DNA of 64,000 nucleotides from Congeria kusceri (Eukaryota > Mollusca > Bivalvia > Myida > Dreissenidae): the NCBI GenBank assembly GCA_027627225.1, contig CM051030.1:23940727-24004726 (forward strand), in the 5' to 3' direction. Below are positions 34,273 to 47,900 of the stretch, one piece after another (positions within the stretch are counted from its first letter, which is position 1; every line of letters begins with the position of its first letter). The translations under genes and the position numbers were made by a program. The notes under the pieces were generated by a model, which was not told where the DNA came from, ran no database searches, and saw nothing but the letters and a program-made list of their open reading frames with translations.

Positions 34273-34600
34273 GGCGTACAAAAAGAATGTTTGTTTCAGG
34301 TAACATGCCCCAAAAATAGGGTAGGTAGGTCAAGATTTTTTTTTGTTTTCTCTGTAAATGGTCAACTTGAACATTCTTAATCTGAATCATTATTAAAAAC
34401 ATATCAGTCATATCCTTAAACATTGTTTATAAGTGGATACGATCAAAACAAGACACTTATTTATCCAAAACACATTTCATTATTGGAAAAGGTAAATAAA
34501 ACAAAAATCAATCTGACAAACCCAATAAAATGTTCAAGGGTCGAGGCATGTTTTTAGGGTAGGTCGGGTTACCTGAAACAAACATATTTTTTTTTACGCC
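34273..34600. mobile_element. MITE with about 35-bp inverted ends and TAA target duplication
   Basis: The left end GGCGTACAAAAAGAATGTTT, continuing GTTTCAGGTAAC, is inverted at the right end (on minus GGCGTAAAAAAAAATATGTT, continuing TGTTTCAGGTAAC). A second inner inverted block, GGGTAGGT(A/C)GG, follows. TAA is present on both sides (34270-34272 and 34601-34603). A 3-bp TWA duplication is the PIF/Harbinger signature. No coding capacity. Confidence 0.85.
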
Positions 34601-34603
34601 TAA

Positions 34604-35060
34604 ACATTTAACGAAATAGTTATACATAAAATTAAAATTATTCCTCTCTTGTTCATTTAAAAATTATTATATCCATTATATTACTTCAATATGAAATTAC
34701 TGTAATTAAGTTAACTCCTAATGCAAATAAAGAAATATAAACATTTACCGTAAATGCATCTATTTTGGTCACTCTTTAAACCATTCTGCCGCAGAAATTA
34801 ACCTGAACTGCTAATATTCCGGGAACAATAAGTGAATACACAAATCCCCTGGTGATATTGAAATCTGATCCACGGCTTTGTTACCACTGGGGTTTAGGCA
34901 TCTGCTTCATTTTAACTATCTTCAATGTGTTGGTATATCATGGTAAAATAAAACAAAGTTTTGCTAAATTTGAGTATTTAGTCTGTATTTTATAATTAGA
35001 ACACTTACTTGTAACATTTTTGCATCAGAAAATTACCAGAGTTTTGCTAAAATCAGTGAT
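34604..35060. other. AT-rich non-coding, nothing recognised
   Basis: No coding signal or repeat identified. Confidence 0.4.
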
Positions 35061-35129
35061 TGCAAAAGGAGTCATGTGTCATATTACTTCCTTTTGCATA
35101 AAAAGTGTTGCACATGACTCCTTTTTGCA
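35061..35129. repeat. Inverted repeat, arms of about 18 bp
   Basis: TGCAAAAGGAGTCATGTG (35061-35078) and CACATGACTCCTTTTTGCA (35111-35129) are inverted. Related CATGACTCC and AACTCCTTTTTGCA fragments recur to 35305, which suggests an old MITE. Confidence 0.6.
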
Positions 35130-35715
35130 TACATAAATTGCTCAAAATCTACATGACTCCATTTAGAACTTGTCATTTTTTAAATATTTATATGGTCAGA
35201 TAATCGCTTCATATTTTTGTATCTTCTAGATCATATAATAAACCTCCAAAATACACAAAAAAAGTGAAAAAGTGAAAAAATGTCACTTAACTCCTTTTTG
35301 CATTAAGGGGGCGATATGCAGTTAACATTTCCTCTTGGAACGATAAAAAACAAAACAGCCGGATATATACCGTAATTGTCGTTCAGATTGGTCAGTATTA
35401 ATCTATGACATAAGTTACTGTATACACCCTCCACATGATGACTAGCAGCAATTAGCGACCGCAGATTATATGACCACCATCCCACGAAAGCGTGGCAAAA
35501 CACCGCAGTTTGGGTTATCATTTCTGCTCCTCTTTCACACGTGGCTAGCGGGCATTGTTGTCGTAGGGACCAATTAAGGGATTAACGATAAGGAGTAAAT
35601 TGTTGGCCCAATGCAACTTTTATTGCACGATTTTTGTGATTGACCGGGACAAAATGCATCTGAGAGGGACACCGGGACAAAACTCGTGAAAGCGGGACAA
35701 TCCCGGCGAGACCGG
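35130..35715. other. Non-coding; repeated CCGGGACA motif near the end
   Basis: 35640-35715 has four GGGACA(A/C) motifs in a row, typical of repeat-derived sequence. No gene is supported. Confidence 0.35.
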
Positions 35716-36134
35716 TACATATGGCATGCATGTAAAAACTTTAAAAATCTTTTTGTCAGAAAGCACTGCTTGTATTTCAAAATAATTAAACATAAATGTT
35801 CCTTGAGTGGTCCTTTACCAAATAAATCCAATTATTTTGATTCGTTAAAAAAACATGGTCGCCAGGGGGCGGGGCATTTTAATTAATGGCTATATTGAAA
35901 ATTAAAAAATGTGCTTGTCAGTAGCCACTTGTTAGATTTTGAAATATTAAAAAACATTGCCCCAGGGGCAGGTTTTTTTTCTTATATGCCTATATTAAAA
36001 ACAAAAAAATCTTCTTGTCAGAAACCACTCGTTGGATTTGGATATAACTTCACAGAAATGTTAATTGGGTGGTATGCCATTATGATTAATTAAACTCAGG
36101 TGAGCGAGCCAGGGCTGTTTTGGCCCTGTTATTT
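35716..36134. repeat. Fragment of the about-170-bp array with a hairpin-type 3' terminus
   Basis: Two to three units of the 27301-28470 family, followed by ACTCAGGTGAGCGAGCCAGG and GCTGTTTTGGCCCTGTTATT at 36095-36134. Confidence 0.65.
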
Positions 36135-36359
36135 TGATTTGTTAAAATTATGGCTGTTAGTAGTCCATCATAATCAATTGTTTTCAACATTTTTTAAATT
36201 CAAACAGATTTTAACGAGCTATAGCATTCTTAAAAGCCAATTATATTGCCTTAAACTCATGTGGCAAATAGATCCTTATTCAAGGAATTGGCGTTTTTTT
36301 TTAAGAAAAATGGTTTGTGTGATTATGCTTGTCATCAATTTCAACAACATGTATTTCAG

Positions 36360-36420
36360 TTGGAGTTTCATGGGTGACACTTACCCCAGACATTGCCAGT
36401 TTGTCAGTAATTGCTGGTAA
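36360..36420 (+). pseudogene. Truncated duplicate of the Ig2 exon, acceptor side
   Basis: From ATTTCAG through GCTGGTA, this stretch matches the start of the exon at 38662 at 61 of 67 positions. It encodes GVSWVTLTPDIASLSVIAG against GVSWATLTPDLTSLSVIAG there. Similarity stops abruptly after GCTGGTA, a stop codon follows within five codons, and no Ig core cysteine is present. The splice acceptor is intact. Confidence 0.8.
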
Positions 36421-36429
36421 CGACGAATT

Positions 36430-37295
36430 TTGAGTGTCTTCTATTTTGTCAAGTGCATCAGTTTGAATCTGACTGAATACCGAAAAACTAATTTCTCTAT
36501 TTATATACGAATCGAGAAAATAAATCGGTATGGTGGCCTGTTTGACGACATGTCATGTTCTCTGTTTATGTTAATTATAATACCCATTTAAATAACACTT
36601 TATATTTGTATTGTCTGGTGGATTTAAATATGTATTTTTATTATAATTATTTTCCTACATAATGATTTTTTTTTCAACAATAGTGGCTGTAAAATACTTA
36701 TTTTAAAACAATTCTTGCGTTCATATTTTTAAAGAACTTAAATTCAATTTATTAGATAGAACATATTTGTGACTTAATTCTGTAAAGTGCAGTTATGGTG
36801 TATTTATTAATGTTTTTAATGCTATTTAAATATGTTTTAAATACGATTTTATAGATTTTGATATTTAATAATTAATTAATTAATGTTGTGAAGTTTAAAA
36901 CTGTTATAATTATTTTCTTTTTTCATTCGTGCATTATTTATTATCTAAAAAAACATAATCTCTGAACAGTCAGCGAAACTGAAATCATCAGAAATAATTA
37001 CTATTTTAAAATAAAAAATATAATAATACTATATTTGAAACTCGAATCTAGGGGAATAAAAAGTTTTTTTTTATACAGTTAAACAATGTCTTTTAAACAC
37101 AGTGGTGACAATCAATTACGTCATATTTATAATAATTTAATAAAAGCATAATTATGATTTTATTATACCTATGTCACATAAATTTGAGATTGAGCTCGCA
37201 TGATTAGTCGGCGGGGTTAATATTCAACGCAATCAACTTCATTTGTTATTGATTGCGAACGTAAATAAACCACGCCCATTCAAACGCTTCAACAG
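36430..37295. other. Very AT-rich non-coding sequence
   Basis: Long A/T runs, with no coding signal. Confidence 0.45.
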
Positions 37296-37415
37296 TGGTC
37301 CAATCTATAAACCCCGCCTTTTAAGCACTACGCATGCGCAGTAGCAAGTCTATATTTAGCGCACTTTGTAAACCCCACCTTTTCACACTTACGCATGCGC
37401 AGTACCTCTAACAAC
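37296..37415. promoter_or_regulatory. Candidate promoter-like module with duplicated NRF1-type sites
   Basis: A CCAAT (about 37300), CTATAAACCCCGCC, and then two copies, about 63 bp apart, of a block ending ACGCATGCGCAGT, the NRF1 consensus palindrome. Each is preceded by AAACCCC(G/A)CCTTTT. It stands out as GC-rich within an AT-rich region. It could serve a transcript toward the IgSF exons or be a repeat. No first exon is identified. Confidence 0.3.
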
Positions 37416-38661
37416 AACAAACCTATAACAACTGGCTGAAAACGGGGTTGTTAGAGATTATTCCCTAAAAAATCGCCATCTATATTAATCCATTAGTAAA
37501 CCCTAATTTGCGTAACAAAAATCCTAACCCGACTGTGTTTTTTGGTCCAGATGATTTTCTGTAAACAAGTCCCTTTAATGCTTTTAGTATATAGAACGTT
37601 TTACAATAATTAAGATGTTTGATGTCACTAAGTAGATATTCTGCGTGTTGACTTAAGTTCTTTGTAATGCATAGTGTACCTATGCGAGTTATAAGAGATC
37701 GTATACATATATTTACAGGTGTCTATTCAAACTGGCATTTTTTCAGCGGGCTATGCAATTATTTTTATTGTAGACAAATCTGGAGGAATGGAATTGTTGA
37801 ATTGCGATAAGATAAGCTACGAAGAGTGATCCAAAAATACCGGGACTTTCACTCTCAAACCAATATGGTGTATTACAATAAAAAGAAATAACATCAAACA
37901 AAAACGGAATATTTCCGCTTCAAACAATAAATAGTTGAAAGAAAAATATTAAATAATATACAAATAACAGATTATTTTTTTAAATAACATCAAATTTATT
38001 TGAGATGTTGTCATGGAAAAAAGTTTTGACGTTTTGGCGGATTTTTCACATGGTTTCATTAAAACAAAAGTGAAATTAATGACAAAACACGTAATAAAGT
38101 ATTCCCTTTTTTGCCTGCGCACCGGGTGCGCGTTACTAGGTTTCTACAAATACCGATGGCAACCAACATAATCTCAAATTTATAAAGCTAAATATTGAAA
38201 GACATAAAAAAGCTGTTTATTTTCATATATAATTCTGGAACAATACGTCATAAATGTCAGTTTTATTTTTTTTTCAAAATCCGAATACTTCTGGATCATC
38301 CCTCGTATATTTGAGGTTATAGCATGCTGTGTGTAAAACAAACAGTTATGACAATTGATTCTGGTACACAAACGGTGTGTTTATCTGTAAAGCGTACCAC
38401 TTATAGTTAGTTGTTATGTGTGACAAGTTTCGATAATATATATCAAGTTCCTTTTCTCGCTTCTGTCATCGTGAATTGATTTTTATATTGATAATATTTT
38501 AGAGAAAACATAAAAAAATCCATCAATATATATGCTGGAAATATAACCGTTTCACGAGTACATGTTGTCACATTCTATATTTATTTATAGTATTGGTATA
38601 TTTAGACACTTGCTGATAACAAACATTAAGTGTACGATAGAAGTTATCTGATCCATTTCAG
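37416..38661. other. Non-coding sequence upstream of Ig2
   Basis: No coding signal. Probably intronic. Confidence 0.4.
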
Positions 38662-38979
38662 TTGGAGTCTCGTGGGCGACACTTACTCCAGACCTTACCA
38701 GTTTGTCAGTAATTGCTGGTATCAGCACACAACTCCAGTGTAGGACATCAGCTGGAAGACCGGCCCCCACAGTCAAGTGGTACAAGATCAGTAGTGAGTC
38801 TGGTGCGGCTGTAGTAAACATTACATCTCAGATATCTGGCACTCCCAATGAAGCTGGCACCACCAGCACACTCATCTATACCCCACTGAGAGAAGACGAT
38901 GGTTGGAGGATTTACTGTGCGGCAGACAATGTGGGATCACCTGTACAGTCATCAAGGATGCCTTCGCTGAATGTCTCGT
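38662..38979 (+). CDS. Exon: Ig2 (I-set-like)
   Basis: Acceptor CATTTCAG, donor CGT|GTAAGT, phase 1-1. Canonical core: STQLQCRTS, VKWYK, EDDGWRIYC. It is the intact relative of the fragment at 36360-36420. Confidence 0.9.
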
Positions 38980-41900
38980 GTAAGTGACGTTAATGAAATC
39001 TGCTTGTCTATTCTTGTGAAATAATAATGTTTTTGTGACACGTATTTCATATATATATGTAGACAAATCGCTTACAGTTATATTATAATGTTATTAATTG
39101 GGTTAATTCATATTGGCTTCCTTATTGGGCTGAAGCCAAATAGCAAGGCTTATATAAATTCAATTACTTAACTTTATAATATTATCCAGCATATTTTGGT
39201 TTTAATAGTATCAAAACTATTGTTTACGTAGATGCAAATAGAAATAGTATGCAGCATCTTTCACTTTTAATAGTAGAAGTTAGATCATAGTTATTATTTC
39301 CATACATTTAACAATGCCAGCATACATTATTAACAATGTTTTTATTCTTTTAACTATGTATTGTGAAATATAACAACCAAACAGTACATAAAATAATGGC
39401 CTAAAATGTTTTATCGAGAAAGTTGCAAACGGTTTAACACTACCAATCGTAATGCACTGTTATCCGACCAAGTCTTGGTAAACCTGTCAGTATTCACCAA
39501 CACATTCTTTAACCATTCTTAGACTTAAGAATAAAGAATAGACTCTGACTCCAGAAAATATACTTTTACAAGTCTAATTCACCAAAGCATTTTTTTTAAG
39601 AATATTCTTAAAAAGTCCAAGTATGCTTAATAAGACATTATTGAAAAGTTAAAGACGACGACTAGATGTGAAATAAAATGAATAATTAACTAAAAATATG
39701 TTCAAATTCCTTATGTTTAGTCTTCCACTAGCCTCTTTTCAGCTTGTCATTTTGAAGATGTCGGCGAGTTAACAGAGCAAAAGCTCAGCTAACTTGCAGA
39801 TTCCTTCCCTTTCTGATGTGCATCCATGACAATTTTAATCCAAATATAAATAAATACTTTCATCATGTTTATATTAATGAACGCTAACTTGAAGAATACT
39901 TCAAGGGATTTAAATCTGTGTTTTTGTAGTCGACGTTGTCGGAACTTGATGATTAGTCACTCGGCAGACTCGGTCCAATACATTAAAAAGTATGAATGTT
40001 GCACAAGCTCATTGTTTTTTGTGAGGGTGCTACATGTAGAAACTAGTTGTAAAAAATACAAAGCGCAAAGTTAATTATGCTGAGCGTTTTCAAAATGGCG
40101 TCAAAAACTTAACATCTCGTATTACGCCGAGCTAATCCTTAATCCTGATTGGCTGAATCTTGTATTGGCCGTGTTTTTCCATATTGGCAGCGTTATTTTC
40201 CGTACTGGCAGTGTTTTACATTGTATCAAGCGAACAACTTACCAGATTCTCGTTTAATTGAAAAGTAAATTAATAATAATAGGTACATACATGCATAGGC
40301 AGAATAGTAAAGTTAGAATTGGACAGATTTATTAACTTGTTTGTACTATGTGTTTCTGTTACAGATGGTCCTAGCCCACCAGTCTGCACATATAGAGGAC
40401 AGACAGAGACTGGTCCTATCAGTATCAGACAGGGATCTACATTCATGATTTCGTGTACAAGTGACAGCAAACCAGCTTCTGAGTACACATGGACATATCC
40501 TGGTGGCACCTACTCTGGTCAGACTCTGACATTGCCTAGCATAAAGACCTTAAATGATGGGACATTTACAGTTGAAGCTAAGTACACCGTAGTCCCCTCT
40601 GAAAGCACATCTGTTACTAGAACAAACTCTAGTAGCATACAGGTCGACATACTCTGTAAGTGTTTTGTTCATCAAAATATTACATTTAGTAAGATTTTGA
40701 AATATATCATAATGCAAATATTAAAACAAAGCACATACATAGGATATCAAGGCTCACATAAAACCTAATTAATACTAAAAAGTTATGATATGAAATATTG
40801 TCTAGAGATCTACCAACTGTTTCCATCTTGAAGGAAGACCAGTTTTGTTGTCAGAAACAGACCTTGTTTGTTTTTTTTCACAGAAGGCATTCCTCAGTTA
40901 ATCTATCAGCATTTTCCTTCAGGATAGTCCCTGTGTGAGACAGTACATGTGTCCCGTACCTAGCATTGTGCTGTAATATTCATTATGTATCACATGTCTC
41001 TCTTACAGATCCACCAACTGTCCCTACCTTCAGGATAGGAATTGTTAATGTTTCTGGTACCATCAAGATCATAAGCGGTAACAGCAAGACTATCGGCTGC
41101 TCAAGTCAGAGTAACCCTTCACCTAGATACACCTGGACACCAGGGGAAACCGTAAACAACGCTGATCTGGTGCTGAGTAATCCGCAGCACCCGTCGAGTA
41201 ACAAACAATACACGTGTATAGTTGAAAACACCATGCAGCCTACAGGAGATACTGCATATGTTACAGAAAAAGCCAATGCGACGGTGACTGTTGAAGTGTT
41301 GTGTAAGTCTGTAAGCTTGATGAGAAAATACCAATATGCCTCAATGTTTATACTTTCTCGATATTGATTTACCAAAACTATTTTACCTTCCATTGTATGT
41401 CTGATATATTATATTCTGCATGCCTGTATTCACTATCTCAGTCCCACCATCCACGCCAGTATTCCACTACACCAAAGTGAACGGAACTCTCATTGACAAC
41501 AATATACTGTCGGTGGTGCGAGGAGAAAGTCTTCCTGTCTACTGTGTGTCTCAGGCGAACCCTCCTGTTTCCAGCTACTCCTGGTCGAACCAAAGCCCGG
41601 CATCTGAGGTGCTGGATGTTGCCTCGATCACTGGAAACACAACCAGGATCTGTACTGCACAGAACAACATGGTTGAAACATACGGATCATCTGGCATCCA
41701 GTATGGGGACTCAAGAAGAGGAAATCAGACTCAGGTCTTAACCATCGTTGTATGGGGTAAGTAGAAATAACGATAAGTGGGTGGCTTGCAGTACTTTCCA
41801 TTATATAGGTTCTGTGTATACGAGGGCTGTTCCATAAATTTGCGGAATGTTCTTCTTAAAAAATTACTTTTGTTTCAAATTGCATTAAATCACATGCACA

Positions 41901-44900
41901 AGTAGATTGATACATATCCTATAATATTTTTAAATTGGGTTTTATTTTCTTCAACTCCTTGAATATTTAGTAGTTTCTATAGCACCACTATTTAGTGTCT
42001 TGAAGTAAGCATTTTTTTCATAAATGTGAAACACACTCAAACTGATGTTTAAAAGTCCATGTTTACGGACATTTGGCATGAAAGCTCCTGACGTTGACGT
42101 CATATCGCGACATAATTCCATGTAAGTTTGAAGAAATGACATTCTGTGAACGATTCCTACAAACAGCGTTTTTTATCGCCATGACTTTGGAAATTCTTTT
42201 GACGTCAACGGATGTTATTGAGTTACGTTTCGTTGCAAAATTTTCTGCTGGACTCCAATTTTCTCCAGCTAAAAACACTTAAACGAATTAAAAACTCGAA
42301 TATATTACCAACATGAGAAAGACATAAGTGTACAAATGTCAAGCTCAATTTAGGGACGGTAGAAACTCTGTGTTTGGGGACAAAATGTCAGGTCGTCCAA
42401 TATCTACAATGACTGTTGGAAACGCAGACTTCATTACATGGTAACATCATTAGAATAATGCAACAAATCAAGAAGAATCATTTCGTCATTTAATGAGGAT
42501 TGGTTCATTTGACAAGTGGGTAGGCCTGCATGACATAGAACGTGTTACAGGACTGATGTTGATTACGAGAAAGCAAACGACACCTCTCAGTTCAACGACA
42601 GGCGTTTAGGTAACGTTACAGCGTGCTACAAGTACTACACAGTAGTCTTGTTCAATGTTCCATGTAAAATTAACCAGTCTTTGAAATAACCAACATGCAC
42701 GAAGCCCGGGACAAGTAAAATCTATTAACAATAGGTAACATTTTGACCAACCTGCCCGAAAGTGCAAGCACAAGAAGGATGAACAATTATGAAATTAATT
42801 CATTTACCAATAATACAATATTTTTTTTCTCAAAATAAATCATACACCATACCGCCTGATTTTCTTTCTATAATATGATATCTGTTTGAGTAATTTCTAG
42901 GTTTTATTTCCTAATTGCGGACAAGTTCAGGAGAATTCTTGGAAGTTGAAATTGTATGGTTTAAGCCCGAACGGGCAAGCCCTTTCAACAAATTATTGTG
43001 AAGACTGATTAATGATTAACTATTCCATGTATCACTATGCTTTTTTATCAGTGAGTCAGCCATAAGTTAACGTGTCAGAAGATATAATTTTATTTTTAGC
43101 TACACTATTCATCGAATAGAACAAGCTATACTACTCACCCGTTTGTCGGCGTCAGCGTCCGATTATGCTCTGATTAAGGTTTGCGTGCAACAAGTCCATA
43201 GCGAGGTCAATAACCAAAGCCCATAACTCTTACCTGCAATTTAGCAGAATTTTGCCTTTTTTGTACATAAAACATTAGGTTTAAGTTTGCGTGTGACAAC
43301 TCGATGTCTGTATATCTACTTCAGATATTCAACTGAAACTTTACACATGCCTTCAGGGTCATTATTTATAATGTTACTGGCAAAGACCCATAACAGTAAC
43401 TGTGACCAGCATTTTGCAAAATTATGCCTCTTTTTAGGGCCCCGCAAATTTTTTGCGGGTGCCTTATAGCAATCTGTCTGTCTGGCTGTCCACATTTTTC
43501 ATGTTTTTCTTTCATAACTTCAAAACAGTTTCAGCTATTAATTTGAAACTTCATGGTGGACAGATCTCATTAAGGAGAAGTGCATTGCACAAGAACCATT
43601 ACTCTGATCATCATGGTTCTGGAGTTATTGCCCTTTGTTAATTTTTCATACTTCATTTTTGCCTGGAGCATAACTCTTAGACTATAAGAGGTATTAAGTT
43701 GAAACTTCATTGGTGGATAGATCTCATGGAGGAAAAGTACAGTGTACAAGAACCATTACTCTGCACTTCATCATTCTGGAGTTATTGCCCTTTGTTAATT
43801 TTTCTTGCCTGGAGCATAACTCTTAGACTATAAGAGGTAATAACTTGAAACTTCATAGGTATATAGATCTCATTAAGAAGAAGTGCCATGCACAAGAACC
43901 GTTAATCTGCACTTAATAATTCAGGAGTTATTGCCCTTTGTTAATTTTTCATTTTCAGGTGGAGTCAACTTTTGGTTTCAGCTCTCTAACTTGAGAATGA
44001 ATTGAGATATTTTAATGAAACTTCATCTATAGATAACTTATATCGAGACCTGGCTAGGGATTACAAAGGGGGTGGATGGGGTCACTGTCAACGTCATTGT
44101 TACAAAAAACGGTTTCTGCTCAATTACTTGAGAACAAATTCAGCTGTTGTAATTCAACTTTATACATAGATACCTTTTATCAAGACATCCATGGGATTGC
44201 ATATGGGGTGGGTGGGATTAAGGTAAAGGTCACCGTTACTTAAAATAGAAAAACGGTTCCTCATCTTCAACCATGCTGTCATTTAGGGCTCGCTGCCACT
44301 CCAGTGACAAAGCTCTAGCTGTACTGAGAAATTCAGTTTTTTTTTTACATGCAACAACTCCGTATCTCTATAACTACTACAGATATTCCATTTAAACTTC
44401 AAACATGTATTTAGGGTCATTATATAAGGTGCTTGACCAAGGCCCATAACTCTGACCTACAATTTAGCCGAATTATTCCCCTTTTTGTAATTAAAAAATT
44501 CAGGTATTAGTTTGCGTGCAACAACTTAATATCTCTATATCTGCTACAGATATTCAATTAAAACTTCACACATGTCTTTGAGGTCATTATTTAAGGCCAC
44601 TTGCCATGGAACATAACTGTGACCAGAATTTTAGCGGAATTATGCCCCTTTTTGTAGTGATTAAGGCCAATAACTCTGCAAAAGCGGTTGAATAGTCGAG
44701 GGCGCTGTCCTGAGACAGCTCTTGTTGATAAATTGATTAAAGTTGAAGAAATAGAGCAATTCTGCAAATTTATAAAACAGCTCTCGTATATTTAACTTAT
44801 TTTACTTCCTTATGATGATTCCTGATTCATTATACCTAGGAAATGGCAATACAATCAGATTTTTGCTTACATCAGCACTTCCAATACCAGTATACACCAT

Positions 44901-47900
44901 CGTTTTCAGTTCCCCCTGCTGCACCAAGTATCACCTACCAAGCTCAGTGCACCACCACGGGGTCAGTGTCACCTGTACACACGGTGAAGATCATTGAAGG
45001 AGACTCGTTCTGTCTCAGCTGTTACTCCTCCAGTAGTCCAGCAGCCTCATACAGTTGGTCTGCACCTGGGTCCTCCTCATCTGTTCTGAACATTCCAAAT
45101 GTAACAAGGGACATCACCAAACAAGCAACCTGCTTTGCAGAGAACAGAATGGTTACGACATTTAATGGAACTGTGACAAGAGGGAACCAGTCATCAGTGA
45201 ACTTAGATGTGCTATGTAATATTTATTGTCTTATTACGTTCATGTAGCTCTTACAATTGCAGACTATCCAAAACCTTAGAATGAGCAATATTCCACATTG
45301 TTAAATGATGAATGTCTCGCAATTACAATCTGATTTATTAATGTAAGAATACTTTGTATCAAATTGTATATAAAATATTCCAAAGAGGTATTCATTTTAG
45401 TAATGCTGCAGTGTATTAGTTGTAAAAAAGGAATAATGTAATTAATACAAAATAAGTTTGGAACTGTTTAAACATTGTTGGACACCCATATTGTCTGTCA
45501 GGCTGTGTTTCGTATCGTCGGCATTTGCAATGATTCTCAACTACCTTGCACTGAGATACTGATCACTCAGTCAAAGACACATTAGTTAAAATACAATCTC
45601 GTAGAGTATTTTGTCTGCTCTTCAACTCAATCTTCTCTGCATGGATTCTCAAATCATTTATAGAATAATTGCAACTGCGCATGATTCCAGGAAAAACTCA
45701 AACTGAGGGTTCATATCTAAAACCTCAATATAAAACCCGTACTGATATACTTTAGTTCTTATTTGTTACCTTGCAAAAACCTAAACAGATAGACTCTGGT
45801 TTATTATATGTCCATACAAGGGAGGTTGACATACAGCACATGCATTGGACATGTAGCTATAAACACAATTATATTATAATGCTTGATTTAACACTACGCT
45901 TTAAGTAAGTGTATTTTTTCTTGAATAAAATTTTATATGTTGTTAAATGTATATTTATTAAATGTGTTGTTACAGATGGACCAAAAGTGGAAACCATGAA
46001 TGCTCAGAATATAGAGAAAGGCAAATCATTTCAATTTGCATGTCCTTACACACCTGGCAATCCACCTGACACAACCTTTGTATGGAATCTCACAGAGCCT
46101 GGGCGAACTTCGAACGGAATAACTTTAAACCTGACGAGTGTTCGGCGTGAAGATAATGGCGTGTACACCTGCACGGCTTCCAACATTCTCAACCCGACAG
46201 CTGGTCCTCCTGGTCAGATTGGGAGAAGTACAGGCTCCTTCCATCTAGAAGTTCTCTGTAAGTGGGTTTTTTGCTCATATTTGAAGATATACACAACAAA
46301 TAATATGTTGTACATTATATACCACAACTTTCGACATAAATAACTTTGTGTATTTGAGTGAATAATCAAACACAAATCTAGCACTAACAATGAGTTTTTA
46401 AACTGTAGGCTTCTATATTTAAACAATGTAATTCATTACATGTTTTGTGCAACTGTATTGCTAGTGGACATTGCTATCCAAAGAATGGCATCACAGGATA
46501 TTTTTCACCCCTGAAATAGCTTAATAACAAAATAACCCTTTAATGCATGTTGCATAAATAATGCATGTATATCCTTGCAGATGGTGCAGAGAACATGGTA
46601 TTTTCTACTGACAAGTTCCATGGAGCAGCTCTAATGAACGTGTCCGAAAACACACATGTCAATATGTCCTGCATATTAGAGAGTAACCCACGTTCAACCA
46701 TGACCATTAGCAAGGACGGAAAACAAAAACTCGAGAAAACGAACACGACTTCACTGTCACACACGATTGATGGAAGATGTGAGGAAGCAGGTGTATACAC
46801 ATGTGAAGGACATAACCAGTATCCAGGATCACCTTCAAAGCAGATTGATGTGCGTGTATTATGTAAGCACAAAATTACACATGTTTGGAACATAAGCAGT
46901 ACCCTGTGTCTCCTTCCAGGCAGATTGATGTGCATGTATTGTGTCAGTTCAACATTACTCATGTATGGGGCATAACCCGCACTGGGGCATTAAGCAGATT
47001 GGTATGCGTGTATTATGTAAGTACAATATTACACATGTGTGGGACATGACCAGTTCTGGGGTCGTCTTCAATGCAGATCGATATGCGTGTATTATGTAAG
47101 TACAACATTACTCATTTGTGGGACATAACCAGTACCCAGGGGTCTCCTTTCAGGCAGATTGGCATGTGTGTATTATGTAAGTACAACATTACTCATGTGT
47201 GGGACATAACCAGTACCCAGGGTCTCCTTTCAGGCAGATTGGCATGCGTGTATTATGTAAGTACAACATTACTCATGTGTGTGACATAACCAGTACCCAG
47301 GGTCTCCTTCCAGGCAGATTGGTATGCGTGTATTGTGTAAGTACAACATTACTCATGTGTGGGACATAACCAGTACCCAGGGTCTCCTTCCAGGCAGATT
47401 GGTATGCGTGTATTGTGTAAGTACAACATTACTCATGTGTGGGACATAACCAGTACCCAGGGTCTCCTTCCAGGCAGATTGGTATGCGTGTATTGTGTAA
47501 GTACACGATTACTCATGTGTGTGACATAACCAGTACCCAGGGTCTCCTTCCAGGCAGATTGGTATGCGTGTATTGTGTAAGTACAACATTACTCATGTGT
47601 GGGACATAACCAGTACCCAGGGTCTCCTTTCAGGCAGATTGGTATGCGTGTATTATGTAAGTACAACATTACTCATGTGTGTGACATAACCAGTACCCAG
47701 GGTCTCCTTCCAGGCAGATTGGTATGCATGTATTGAGTAAGTACAACATAACTCATGTGTGGGACATAACCAGTACCCAGGGTCTCCTTCCAGGCAGATT
47801 GGTATGCGTGTATTATGTAAGTACAACATTACTCATGTGTGTAACATAACCAGTACCCAGGGTCTCCTTTCAGGCAGATTGGTATGCGTGTATTGTGTAA

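Larger units (their letters stand above)
41757..44909. other. Intron filled with transposon remains
   Basis: It contains a mariner relic (41819-42434), unrecognised sequence with GGACAAGT/GCCCGAACGGGC motifs (42690-42980), and a HINE-like element with a nested second one (43096-44726). Confidence 0.7.
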
